Positions 25,510 to 32,895 of a stretch of 36,869 nucleotides of DNA are shown piece after piece. How positions within the stretch are numbered: the stretch's first letter is position 1; every line of letters begins with the position of its first letter. Made by a program: the position numbers and the translations under genes. The DNA comes from Actinomycetota bacterium. Its GTDB lineage: Bacteria > Actinomycetota > Thermoleophilia > Gaiellales > Gaiellaceae. Under the pieces are notes generated by a model. The model saw only the letters and a program-made list of their open reading frames with translations. It did not search any database and was not told where the DNA came from. The stretch is from positions 1 through 36,869 of the forward strand of contig VAXU01000162.1 in NCBI GenBank assembly GCA_005885125.1. The letters are read 5' to 3'.

Positions 25510-25695
25510 GGGTTCTCTGGCGCCGACGACCTCTCCCTCTCCCCTACTTTTCCCTGCTCAGCCGCCGTTTTGAGGGCTTCATTCGACGTACTTCGACGAC
25601 TTACCCAAGAGGCCCAGACTTTCGGCAGCGCAAGTTGCACCACGCGGATGGACCGATCTCGCCGAAGAAAGAACCGGCCGCGGAGGAGCCGCGTA

Positions 25696-26286
25696 GTGTT
25701 CCGGCAAATGCGTCGGCGTCTGCCGTGGCTCCTCGCTCTGCCGGTGATGGCGGCTGGATCGCTCGCCGCGCATTCGCTCAGCTACGTGTTTGTCTCTGCT
25801 CGGGCTGGCGAGGGCGGGGGCGAAGCGTCGGAGCGTGCGAGCACGGGTAGCGCCAGCTATCTGGTTCTCTTCGTCGGCATCCTTGCCGCAACTGCGGTCG
25901 TCGCTGTGACCGCGCGCCTCTTGCTTGGTCGCCGGCGGCGCGGGCTTGCGGTCTCGCCGGGGTGGTTCTTTGTACTGCCGCCGCTCGCCTTCGCGTTACA
26001 GGAGTTCGCCGAGCGCGGGCTGCGGGCCGAGGCCGTCCCGTTCCAGGCTGCGCTCGAGCCCCGCTTCCTGCTCGGGCTGGTGCTGCAGCTGCCGTTCGGA
26101 CTGCTTGCGCTGCTGCTCGCCCGCATGCTGCTACGGGTCGTCGAGCGGCTCGTGCGTGCGCTCGCCCGTGGGCCGACGCCGCGTCTGCGAGCGCCGATGC
26201 GCTGGTCGCTGCGGGAGGCGTGCGACCTGCCGCGCATTCCGGCGCTCGCGCTCGGCTACCCGCAGCGGGGCCCGCCCGCTTTCTAG
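25696..26286 (+). CDS. Multi-pass membrane protein of unknown function
   Basis: The protein is 196 residues from GTG 25696, chosen because GGAGGAG lies 7 bases upstream; ATG 25708 is also possible. Hydrophobic segments occur near the N-terminus (LLALPVMAAGSLAAHSLSYVFV), at about 50-70 (YLVLFVGILAATAVVAVTARLLL), and in the centre (FFVLPPLAFALQEFAER, FLLGLVLQLPFGLLALLLARMLLRVVERL). The first His-containing segment and conserved-looking AFALQEFAER suggest a small metal- or redox-linked membrane protein. I do not recognise it. The next gene also encodes a small membrane protein, and the two probably form an operon. Confidence 0.65.
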   Translation: MFRQMRRRLPWLLALPVMAAGSLAAHSLSYVFVSARAGEGGGEASERASTGSASYLVLFVGILAATAVVAVTARLLLGRRRRGLAVSPGWFFVLPPLAFALQEFAERGLRAEAVPFQAALEPRFLLGLVLQLPFGLLALLLARMLLRVVERLVRALARGPTPRLRAPMRWSLREACDLPRIPALALGYPQRGPPAF

Positions 26287-26363
26287 GGAGTGGTGCGCCC
26301 GCAGTCGGGCGTACCACGTGCGCACGTTCTTTCCCTTCGTCCTCGAACCGAAGGAGGTTCCAG

Positions 26364-26906
26364 ATGAGGACGCACTTGACGCGCCTGCGGGCGGCGCTGG
26401 TGCTGCTGCTCGTCGGCTCAGGCTTGCTGTTCGCGTTCGGCTCCACGATCGAGCGACACCAGCATCACGCCGAGGCTCGCCCCAGCGCCGGCTCGTCCAC
26501 CGAGAGCAGCACGAGCGGCGAGTCGGGCGGTGAGAGCGGGTCGGGTGAGAGCGCGAAGCACGTCGGGAAGAGCCACGGCGAGGTCGGCGCCAAGATCCTC
26601 GGCGTCAACACCGAGTCCGTCGCGCTCATGGTCGTCGCCGTCGTCGCCTCGCTCCTGCTCGCCCTCGCCGTCTGGCTCGGGCGCTGGCCGCGGCTGGTGT
26701 TGCTCGGCGTCGCCGGCTTCGGGCTCGTCTTCGCCGCCGGCGACGGGCGCGAGCTCGTCCACCAGCTCAACGAGTCGCACGCCGGACTCGCCGCGATCGC
26801 GGCGATCCTGATCGGCCTCCATCTATCCGTCACCGCACTTGCGGGGGTGCTTCTGCCGCGTAGAGGCGATGCCGGCGGGCTCGCGACCGCCGAACCGCTC
26901 GCCTGA
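26364..26906 (+). CDS. Membrane protein with a Ser/Gly/Glu-rich loop, unknown function
   Basis: This 180-residue protein starts at ATG 26364 after a strong AAGGAGG. It has an N-terminal hydrophobic segment (LVLLLVGSGLLFAFG), a long polar loop rich in Ser, Gly and Glu (residues about 35-65), and then three helices (SVALMVVAVVASLLLALAVWLG, LVLLGVAGFGLVFAAGDG, AAIAAILIGLHLSVTALAGVLL). The sequence HQLNESHAGLAAIAAILIGLHL is His-containing. Function unknown. It ends just before a strong terminator. The upstream gene is 77 bases away on the same strand. Confidence 0.7.
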   Translation: MRTHLTRLRAALVLLLVGSGLLFAFGSTIERHQHHAEARPSAGSSTESSTSGESGGESGSGESAKHVGKSHGEVGAKILGVNTESVALMVVAVVASLLLALAVWLGRWPRLVLLGVAGFGLVFAAGDGRELVHQLNESHAGLAAIAAILIGLHLSVTALAGVLLPRRGDAGGLATAEPLA

Positions 26907-26913
26907 CAAGAAG

Positions 26914-26949
26914 CTCCGGCCCGCCCGCGCAAGTGCGGGCGGGCCGGAG
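26914..26949. terminator. Strong intrinsic terminator between convergent genes
   Basis: A perfect 15-bp stem (CTCCGGCCCGCCCGC with its complement) closes a 6-base loop (GCAAGT). It ends with TTCCC on the plus strand. It lies between the membrane-protein gene and hpnH. Confidence 0.9.
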
Positions 26950-26964
26950 TTCCCTTGGCGATTG

Positions 26965-27969
26965 TCAGCGGGAGACAACGGCGCGCAGCGACTGCTTCAG
27001 CGAGCTCATCGAGTGCAGCACCGCTGTCGGCTCGTAGCCGCAGTGGGCCATGCAGTTGTCACAGCGCGGATCGTTGCCGCGCCCGTACCTCGACCAGTCG
27101 GTCGTTTCGATCAGCTCCTTGTACGTCTTCGTGTAGCCGTCGCTCATCAGATAGCAGGGGCGCTGCCAGCCGAAGATCGAGTAGCTCGGGATCCCCCACG
27201 GTGTGCACTGGAAGTCGATCTTGCCCTCGAGAAAATCGAGGAAGAGCGGCGTGTGGTTCAGGCGCCACGTCTTCCGCTTCCCATCGGCGAAGGCTGCCGA
27301 GAAGAGCTTCCGTGTCTGCGTGACGCCCGGGAAGTGCTCCTGGTCGGGGGCCTTCTCGTACGCGTAGGCGGGCGAGATCTGCATCGAGTCGACCTTCAGC
27401 TCGTCGTTCAGGTAGTCGAGCACCTCGCGCACCGTCTCGGGCGTGTCGCTGCTGAGGAAAGTCGTGTTCGTGGAGACGCGGAAGCCGCGTTCCTTCGCCT
27501 CCCGGATCGCCTCGACCGCCTTGTCGAAAGTGCCCTCACGCTCGACGAACTGGTCGTGCCGCTCACGCATCCCGTCCAGGTGGACGACCCAGGAGAAGTA
27601 CGGCGACGGCTTGAAGTTGTCGAGCTTCTTCTTCATCAGGATCGCGTTCGTGCAGAAGAAGACGAACTTCTTGCGCTTGATCAGCTCGGCCGCGATCACG
27701 TGCACCTCCGGGTGCACGAGCGGTTCGCCGCCCGCGATCGAGACCATCGGCGCGCCGGACTCCTCGATCGCGTCCAGCGCCTGCTCGACCGGCATCCGCT
27801 TCTTAAGGATGTGCTCCGGGTACTGGATCTTCCCGCAGAACGAGCAGGCGAGGTTGCACTGGAAGAGCGGCTCGAGCTCGACGAGCAGCGGGAACTTCTC
27901 CACGCCCCGCAGCTTCTGCTTTGCCAAGTAGCCGGCGACCCGGAGCGACTGGCGAAGCGTGACAGACAA
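26965..27969 (-). CDS. hpnH: Adenosyl-hopene transferase HpnH (radical SAM)
   Basis: This 334-residue radical SAM enzyme adds an adenosyl group to the hopanoid side chain (diploptene to adenosylhopane), the first step to extended C35 hopanoids. The iron-sulfur cysteines are Cys38, Cys42 and Cys45 (CNLACSFCGK), followed by the VSIAGGEPLVHPEV motif. Family-specific matches are KKFVFFCTNAILM, SPYFSWVVHLDGMRERHD, ISPAYAYEKAPDQEHF, FQCTPWGIPSYSIFGWQRPCYLMSDGY and a C-terminal Cys cluster (CDNCMAHCGYEPTAV). The start is TTG 27969, supported by AAGGAGG about 10 bases upstream and by the N-terminus (SVTLRQSLRVAGYLAKQKL). No squalene-hopene cyclase is in the window, so the partner genes must lie elsewhere. 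Confidence 0.88.
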   Translation of the reverse strand: MSVTLRQSLRVAGYLAKQKLRGVEKFPLLVELEPLFQCNLACSFCGKIQYPEHILKKRMPVEQALDAIEESGAPMVSIAGGEPLVHPEVHVIAAELIKRKKFVFFCTNAILMKKKLDNFKPSPYFSWVVHLDGMRERHDQFVEREGTFDKAVEAIREAKERGFRVSTNTTFLSSDTPETVREVLDYLNDELKVDSMQISPAYAYEKAPDQEHFPGVTQTRKLFSAAFADGKRKTWRLNHTPLFLDFLEGKIDFQCTPWGIPSYSIFGWQRPCYLMSDGYTKTYKELIETTDWSRYGRGNDPRCDNCMAHCGYEPTAVLHSMSSLKQSLRAVVSR

Positions 27970-28046
27970 CTACCCGGCCTCCTTCGGCAAGTCGAAATGG
28001 GAACGACGGGCAAGACGAAGGGCGGACACTACTCTCCGCTGGCCCG

Positions 28047-28991
28047 TCATCCGCCGATGTGGGACATCTCGACTTTGGCTCGCTGCGGCGTCGCGCCGCT
28101 TCGCAGCTCCGAATAGCGGTCGTGTCGTCCGCTCCAGATCGAGCGCAGCTGCCCAGCGATCTGTTCGTCGGTCGCTCCGGCGCGCAAGGGACCGCGCAGA
28201 TCGTGGCCGTGACTGGCGAACAGGCAGGTGTAAAGCTCGCCGTCCGCGGAGAGTCGTGCGCGCGTGCAGTCGCGGCAGAACGGCTGTGTCACCGAAGCGA
28301 TCACGCCGATCTCCGCCGCCGGCACGACCTCGTCCAGCCGCCAGCCGTTCGTCGTTCCCACGTCCATGTACTCGATGAAGCGGAGGATGTGGCCCCTGCC
28401 GCGGAAGTAGCGCGCCATCGGCAGCACGCTCCCCTCGTTCACGCCCCGCTTCACGACCATGTTCACCTTCACCGGTCGCAGACCGACCGCCGCCGCCGCC
28501 TCGATCCCTTCCAGTACACGCGCGACCGAAAAGCCGACGTCGTTCATCGCTTGAAAGACGTCGTCGTCGAGCGAGTCAAGGCTGACCGTGACACGCCCGA
28601 GCCCCGCCTCTTTGAGTGCCTGGGCCTGAGCCGCCAACAGCGAGCCGTTCGTCGTCATCGCGATCTCGCGGACGCCCTCGATCCCCGCCAGCAGGGCGAC
28701 CAAGCGCTCGAGATCACGCCGCACCAACGGCTCGCCGCCCGTGATCCGCAGCTTCTCTACACCGAGCGCGACGAACACACGGCTCAGCCGCGCGATCTCC
28801 TCGAACGTCAGCAGCTCAGTGCGCGCGAGGAACTGGAAGTCGCGGCCGAAGACCTCCTTCGGCATGCAGTAGACGCAGCGGAAGTTGCACCGGTCGGTCA
28901 CCGAGATCCGCAGGTCACGCAGCGGCCGGCCCAGCGAATCGTTGCCGTTCCCAGCCTCCGGTCGGTGGCTCTGGGCGAGAACGCTCACCAC
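28047..28991 (-). CDS. moaA: GTP 3',8-cyclase MoaA with an apparent internal deletion
   Basis: MoaA converts GTP to 3',8-cyclo-GTP in molybdopterin synthesis. The protein has 314 residues. The N-terminal cluster cysteines are Cys35, Cys39, Cys42 (CNFRCVYC), followed by [14 protein letters not shown]; the C-terminal cluster is Cys239, Cys242, Cys256 (FCRDC...YTC), with the GTP-binding arginines. The C-terminal Gly-Gly (SHIGG) needed by the family is present. However, EVVPAAE (residues 221-227) is joined directly to [12 protein letters not shown]; in other MoaA proteins about 30 residues (the RGEVA...YRYADG.GE region) separate these. The deletion is in frame. Start GTG 28991 is tentative; a second GTG follows at once. 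Confidence 0.85.
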   Translation of the reverse strand: MVSVLAQSHRPEAGNGNDSLGRPLRDLRISVTDRCNFRCVYCMPKEVFGRDFQFLARTELLTFEEIARLSRVFVALGVEKLRITGGEPLVRRDLERLVALLAGIEGVREIAMTTNGSLLAAQAQALKEAGLGRVTVSLDSLDDDVFQAMNDVGFSVARVLEGIEAAAAVGLRPVKVNMVVKRGVNEGSVLPMARYFRGRGHILRFIEYMDVGTTNGWRLDEVVPAAEIGVIASVTQPFCRDCTRARLSADGELYTCLFASHGHDLRGPLRAGATDEQIAGQLRSIWSGRHDRYSELRSGATPQRAKVEMSHIGG

Positions 28992-28999
28992 CGCGAGTC

Positions 29000-29005
29000 T
29001 ATACT
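29000..29005 (+). promoter_or_regulatory. Candidate -10 box for the HTH-ferredoxin gene
   Basis: TATACT lies 10 bases ahead of GTG 29015, a spacing that would give a leaderless transcript. No convincing -35 box is present, and only 23 bases separate this gene from the divergent moaA start. Confidence 0.4.
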
Positions 29006-29014
29006 TGCGCAGGC

Positions 29015-29674
29015 GTGCAGATGAACCCGGACCAGCCCGTTCGGCAGAGCGAGCTCGAACGGCTCGTGACCGCCTTCCGACTGCTCGCAGACCCCGGCCG
29101 GCTGAGACTGGTAGCGGCGCTGCTCGAAGACCGCGAACTACCGGTTCGCGCGCTCTCCCGCGCCGCCGCGCTCTCCGAGACCGCGACCAGCCAACAGCTA
29201 CGCGTCCTCCGCGAGGCCGGCGTCGTACGCCGGCGCCGCCTCGGCCGACAGATCCTCTACCGCCTCAACGGCGGCGACGCCCGCGCCCTCGCCCGCACCG
29301 GCATCACACGCGCCGCCTTCCGCTCCTCCTACTCGACGCGAAAGGACGCCACGGTGACCTACATCATCGCCGAGCCCTGCATCGACATTAAGGACAAGTC
29401 CTGCGTCGATGTCTGCCCGGTCGACTGCATCCACGAGTTCGACCGCATACTCGTGATCGACCCCGAGGAGTGCATCGATTGCGGCGCCTGCGAACCCGAA
29501 TGCCCCGTCGAGGCGATCTTCCCCGAGGACGCACTCCCAGACAAATGGGAGCCGTTCGTGAAGATCAACTACGCCTACCGGGACGCCACGGACGGCGACA
29601 CGGCCGACGTGATCAACCGTCTCGTCGACGACTACGCGCGCGAACACAACGTCCAGAACGAACCGATCAACTAA
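29015..29674 (+). CDS. ArsR-type HTH fused in frame to a seven-iron ferredoxin
   Basis: This is 219 residues. Residues 12-92 form a winged-helix domain of ArsR type ([68 protein letters not shown]); the usual ArsR metal box (CxC) is absent. From residue 114 a ferredoxin follows. Its cysteines 122, 130, 134, 138, 153, 156, 159 and 163 match the spacing of Azotobacter ferredoxin I (8, 16, 20, 24, 39, 42, 45, 49), so a 3Fe-4S plus a 4Fe-4S cluster is expected. The ferredoxin start could be independent: GTG 29354 is in frame, with AAAGGA about 8 bases upstream. So this is either a sensor-type fusion or two overlapping products. Confidence 0.85.
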   Translation: MQMNPDQPVRQSELERLVTAFRLLADPGRLRLVAALLEDRELPVRALSRAAALSETATSQQLRVLREAGVVRRRRLGRQILYRLNGGDARALARTGITRAAFRSSYSTRKDATVTYIIAEPCIDIKDKSCVDVCPVDCIHEFDRILVIDPEECIDCGACEPECPVEAIFPEDALPDKWEPFVKINYAYRDATDGDTADVINRLVDDYAREHNVQNEPIN

Positions 29675-29712
29675 CCGCACAGGGCCGTTACCTTTCCGCG
29701 CCCATGTAGGCC

Positions 29713-29841
29713 TTGAGCGTCGCAACCCTCCTTCGTTCCGCGCGCCTCCGCAAGGCTCGCGCGATCGCCCGTGGAATCACAGTCGGGCTTACCGTGATCG
29801 CGCTCGTGGGCGGCGCCCTCGTTCTCGGACTCGATCTCTAG
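29713..29841 (+). CDS. Possible small membrane peptide
   Basis: A 42-codon frame from TTG 29713 encodes basic residues (LRSARLRKARAIARG) then one hydrophobic helix (ITVGLTVIALVGGALVLGLDL). It follows the ferredoxin by 38 bases. No clear ribosome binding site; it may be chance. Confidence 0.3.
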   Translation: MSVATLLRSARLRKARAIARGITVGLTVIALVGGALVLGLDL

Positions 29842-30006
29842 CCAGGCCTCCGATCCAGAAAAGGCCCGCGGTTTGCGGATCTTTTCCATGGAAATCGTGG
29901 GGCCGGAGAACGCTCAGAACCTGTGCGTTTATTGTGCGCCGGCGCCAGAGGACGATTCCGCTACAGACAACAATAGTCCCTACTTTTGCAGCGCCTTTTC
30001 TTGTAT

Positions 30007-30049
30007 GGGCGGTACTGGGCTCGAACCAGTGACCCCCAGCTTGTCGAGC
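30007..30049 (-). repeat. tRNA-Val 3'-half copy 2 (candidate att site)
   Basis: An exact 43-base match to the 3' half of the tRNA-Val gene and to copy 1, in the same orientation, ending at the same base of the anticodon stem. The flanks differ from both other copies. Confidence 0.85.
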
Positions 30050-30168
30050 CCGCAGGACGCTACGCCGACGTTCGCGCCTGCTCGCGCGTTTCGCTGCCCT
30101 TGCAGGTCTTTTCGCGCGTCTCAACACCGCGCTTTCGCCCGCGTTTGCGACCTTTGGCGCCTCCTCGT

Positions 30169-30187
30169 GTTAGCACCAGTTAGCACC
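30169..30187. repeat. Direct repeat of GTTAGCACC near a tRNA fragment
   Basis: Two identical nonamers separated by one A lie 120 bases from tRNA fragment copy 2. The same motif appears as GTTAGTACC at 32622 and in inverted pairs at 32668-32696, 60 bases from the intact tRNA. Integrase arm-type or excisionase sites look like this. Confidence 0.45.
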
Positions 30188-30852
30188 GGCAGACGGTGGT
30201 GTGGATTTACCGAGAACGTCCGAGCAGCTCGTGCTCCGAGAGCTCCCCGACTTGGAGCTGCCGCTGCGCTTCCCACCCGGCACGCGCCAGGAGCCTGTCC
30301 GCCTCTGAGCGCTCGTGACCCGCGGAGGCGGAGGTCGCCGCGCGCACCGGACACCGCACGGGCAGACGTGCGCTTCAACTTCGGCCTGGCCTGCCGAGCT
30401 AACGCTGACCGAGTGCCACCCGCCTCACGGTCCCGGCGTCTGAATCACGGATCGACTCCATGCCCCCGTGCGTACAGACACCGCGCACGCTCCTCGAGTT
30501 GATGAGTCGACGGCGACAGCCGTCGCTTCAAAGAAGGGTGGCCAGCCCGCGTGGTGAGGGCCACATGACCTCCTTGCGAAGAGGGAAGGGTCGCTGTGCG
30601 GGGAAGGGTCCGACTCCTGGCTGGATTGTCGTCAGAATCTGTAAGCGAAACGAGGTCGCACCAGATCGCACGAGAATGCAAACATGGCGATCAGGTTGCC
30701 TCCGAGTTGCGCGAGCAACTCGCAGGCGACGGTGCCACCCGCGTCGATTAGAACGCCGGCTTCTGCCAAGTGCAGTCCGACCAAATCGATCTACGGGAGG
30801 GGTCAAGCCGATCCCCGACACGCGACGCGACGGCTTCGCTTGCACGCGATCA

Positions 30853-30894
30853 CTAGTCGAGGAGTCGGGTAAATCCCGGCTCCTCCACTACTAG
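30853..30894 (-). terminator. Hairpin after the cupin gene
   Basis: CTAGT, GAGGAG and CGGG (30853-30869) pair with CCCG, CTCCTC and ACTAG (30875-30894) around a TAAAT loop. It lies 23 bases after the cupin stop. There is no T-tract, so termination is uncertain. Confidence 0.45.
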
Positions 30895-30917
30895 ATCGTT
30901 CTCCGCACGTACGTTGG

Positions 30918-31397
30918 CTACGAGGCGCAGGGCGGCGGATCGTCCTCGACCCGGAACGGACTTCCAGCCGGAGCCACCTGTGTTGCGACTTGGACCGCGG
31001 TTTCCGTGTCGCTGTCGTTGGTGACCTCGGAGGGCGCAGACCCGCTCACGACGAACACCTCGTGCGGGCCGTACGTCCTCGTCTGGCAGTTCTCGTCGTG
31101 CGTGGTGACGTGGCCCGACTCGACGACCACCATCGCGACGCCGGGGTGGTGATGCCAGCCCGAGGAGGCGTGCGGCAGGAAGGTGACCCGCTGCACCACG
31201 AAGTCGGTCGGATCCTTGGTCTGGAACTTGATTCGATCATCGTTCACCTGGACGCTGTCGGAGAGCGTCGCGCGGTGGGCAATGATTTCCGCACTGGTGC
31301 CGGAACCAGTACTTGCGAGCACGATTGCTGTGGCCGCTCCGGCAGAGGCCGCGACCGCGATCGAGATGACCACGGCGCGCGTGCGGTTGAGTTTCAT
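30918..31397 (-). CDS. Exported cupin-domain protein
   Basis: This 159-residue protein starts at ATG 31397 after GGGAGGAG. An N-terminal hydrophobic segment (VVISIAVAASAGAATAIVLA) acts as signal anchor or signal peptide. A single cupin fold follows: VQRVTFLPHASSGWHHHPGVAMVVVESGHVTTHDENCQTRTYGPHEVFVVSG, with the metal-binding HHHP and glycine-rich turn. Such proteins bind a metal and a small ligand outside the membrane; the ligand is unknown. It lies 92 bases downstream of another small secreted-protein gene and may share its transcript. Confidence 0.7.
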   Translation of the reverse strand: MKLNRTRAVVISIAVAASAGAATAIVLASTGSGTSAEIIAHRATLSDSVQVNDDRIKFQTKDPTDFVVQRVTFLPHASSGWHHHPGVAMVVVESGHVTTHDENCQTRTYGPHEVFVVSGSAPSEVTNDSDTETAVQVATQVAPAGSPFRVEDDPPPCAS

Positions 31398-31489
31398 CGC
31401 TCCTCCCTTCTTGATGGCGCTGCCTGGAGCCTGAGGTGTGAAATCGGTGGGCGGAGGCGCCACCTGCGTGGCCTCGCCCAACTTCACCC

Positions 31490-31819
31490 CTAGCGGTGGT
31501 GGCAGCCCCAATAGTTCAGTCCGAGGGAACTGAGATCTGTGTAGCTCTCGCCCGGCTGGGTCGGGCACGGCTGCCCGTTGAAGATGTCGGCCCGAATGAG
31601 TGTCTCCGTCCCAGTGAAGTCAGGTACGGACGACGACGGGTCGGTCGTATTGAAGAAGTACAGAAGCTGCACCACGGGCTCCGTCGGAGGCCAGGCCTGG
31701 CCCGGCGGTGCGCAGTGGACGCCCAAGCCCGGAACGTTGAAGCACGTCCAGCCAGCGTCACCGAGTTGCTTCGGGCTGAGCCCGCCAGATGAGCCACCCG
31801 CCGCGACCGGCAAGGCCAA
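31490..31819 (-). CDS. Small secreted protein, start region uncertain
   Basis: The conserved-looking mature part reads GGLSPKQLGDAGWTCFNVPGLGVHCAPPGQAW, then VVQLLYFFNTTDPSSSVPDFTGTETLIRADIFNGQPC and ends LNYWGCHHR, with four cysteines that may pair. The frame runs open upstream, but the N-terminus is not a good signal peptide: a TTG at 31819 gives only LALPVAAGG. The next upstream Shine-Dalgarno (GGGGGAG) leads into a different frame (MMPVMARRR). So a frameshift in the leader is possible. Start is tentative. Function unknown. Confidence 0.5.
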   Translation of the reverse strand: MALPVAAGGSSGGLSPKQLGDAGWTCFNVPGLGVHCAPPGQAWPPTEPVVQLLYFFNTTDPSSSVPDFTGTETLIRADIFNGQPCPTQPGESYTDLSSLGLNYWGCHHR

Positions 31820-32667
31820 CGCCGCCGCGCCATGACGGGCATCATCAACCGTCGTATCTCTCCCCCACCACCTCCTTCTGCGACTGATGGTTCGCCGCAT
31901 GACCGAGCGTTTCCGGGAATCGCGGGCCACGCTCGCCGCAGCCTCGGCTACTCCCCGCTTGCGTTCGTGCCGAAAGTCTTGTACGCCGTAGCTCCGGAGT
32001 CAAGGAACGCTGGAATGAGCGCTCGCGGCATCTCCCTCCCTCACAGTGTCGAGGGGCAGCGTGGCTGTCCCGTCCCGGCGCGGCTCGACTCTCCAAAAAC
32101 TCATAACAGCCTCATACAGAGGCTCGATCGCAAGAAGCGGTACCGGCACTGATTGTTCAACTCGAATCCGATCTCGCCGCTGTGGACGCGGCGCGGCCCG
32201 CAGCGCCGAGCCAAAAAAGGGAACCGAGGTCAATCCCGGGATGCACCTCAGGGATGCTTCACCCAACCAGCCACGGCTCATCCGTGTTCCGATGCTCGAA
32301 AGCCGCGACCCGGCGCGCTCGCGGGGGCGTTCGAGGCTCGTCACGGCGATGAACGCCGCGCCGTCGTATCCGCCAGGTCAGCCTCCCCCACCCAGGTCAG
32401 GAACTAAGCGGAATCCCTGGCAGGTCGCCTGCGAACCTGGACTCGCACTCGTTCATCGTCCCGACGAGCTAAAGCTTCGCCGCCGCCAACGGCCGAGGAC
32501 TTCCGGCAAAGCTTGCCAGCACGGTCGTGCTATCCGCTCAGACAACGCAGGCGCGTGCCATGCAGGAATTCTTCGTAGGCCGACGTTCGGCTTGAGTGAT
32601 GACCCCAGCCTCGCGCCGGCTGTTAGTACCGCCGCGCCGGAATCTCGTGCAACCAAGCGCCATCGGG

Positions 32668-32696
32668 CCGTGCTAACGAACCTGCTGTTAGCACGG
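32668..32696. repeat. Inverted repeat CCGTGCTAAC / GTTAGCACGG
   Basis: The two perfect 10-base arms are separated by 9 bases and lie 61 bases left of the tRNA-Val gene. They share GTTAGCAC with the direct repeats at 30169-30187. Confidence 0.6.
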
Positions 32697-32730
32697 ATCC
32701 TGAATGCGTCGCCAAGACAGAGAACGGAAA

Positions 32731-32748
32731 ATCCCCTATTTCCAGGGG
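32731..32748 (-). terminator. Terminator of the tRNA-Val gene
   Basis: On the minus strand, CCCCT pairs with AGGGG around GGAAAT, followed by ATTTTCC. It begins 9 bases after the tRNA 3' end. Confidence 0.7.
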
Positions 32749-32756
32749 CTTTCTAT

Positions 32757-32828
32757 GGGCGGTACTGGGCTCGAACCAGTGACCCCCAGCTTGTCGAGCT
32801 GGTGCTCTCCCAACTGAGCTAACCGCCC
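32757..32828 (-). tRNA. tRNA-Val (anticodon GAC)
   Basis: The 72 bases fold completely: acceptor stem GGGCGGT/ACCGCCC, D stem GCTC/GAGC, anticodon stem CCAGC/GCTGG with loop TCGACAA, variable loop, and T stem ACTGG/CCAGT with loop TTCGAGC. The anticodon GAC reads GUC and GUU valine codons. The 3' CCA is not encoded and must be added. This is the intact copy to which two 43-base fragments at 25467 and 30007 correspond. It lies 67 bases after the SpaB_C-like gene on the same strand. Confidence 0.95.
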
Positions 32829-32895
32829 TGGGCGGCCTAGCTTAGCCAAAGCAGGAGGCCTGGTTCGACTCCGGGACGGCCTTGGCCGGCGCGCT

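Larger units (their letters stand above)
30050..30917. other. 868-bp segment without a recognisable gene
   Basis: I see no convincing coding sequence on either strand. It contains GTTAGCACC twice (30169-30177 and 30179-30187), a CGACGGC/GCCGTCG hairpin (30508-30525) and a larger hairpin at 30853-30894. Composition is less regular than neighbouring genes, as expected of decayed mobile DNA. Confidence 0.5.
31820..32756. other. 937-bp segment without a recognisable gene
   Basis: I see no credible coding sequence. Open frames here are low-complexity shadow frames. Parts are visibly less GC-rich than the rest of the window. It contains GTTAGTACC (32622-32630), an inverted pair CCGTGCTAAC/GTTAGCACGG (32668-32696) and the tRNA terminator near its right end. 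Possibly remains of an inserted element. Confidence 0.5.

Noticed and set aside
29873-30502. Plus-strand ORF with MGGTGLEPVTPSLSS-type start
   Set aside because: This peptide is the antisense translation of the tRNA-Val 3' half and appears as a spurious gene; the rest has no coding character.
32046-32822. Plus-strand 258-codon ORF ending inside the tRNA gene
   Set aside because: It is low-complexity, lacks a ribosome binding site and reads into the antisense of the tRNA.
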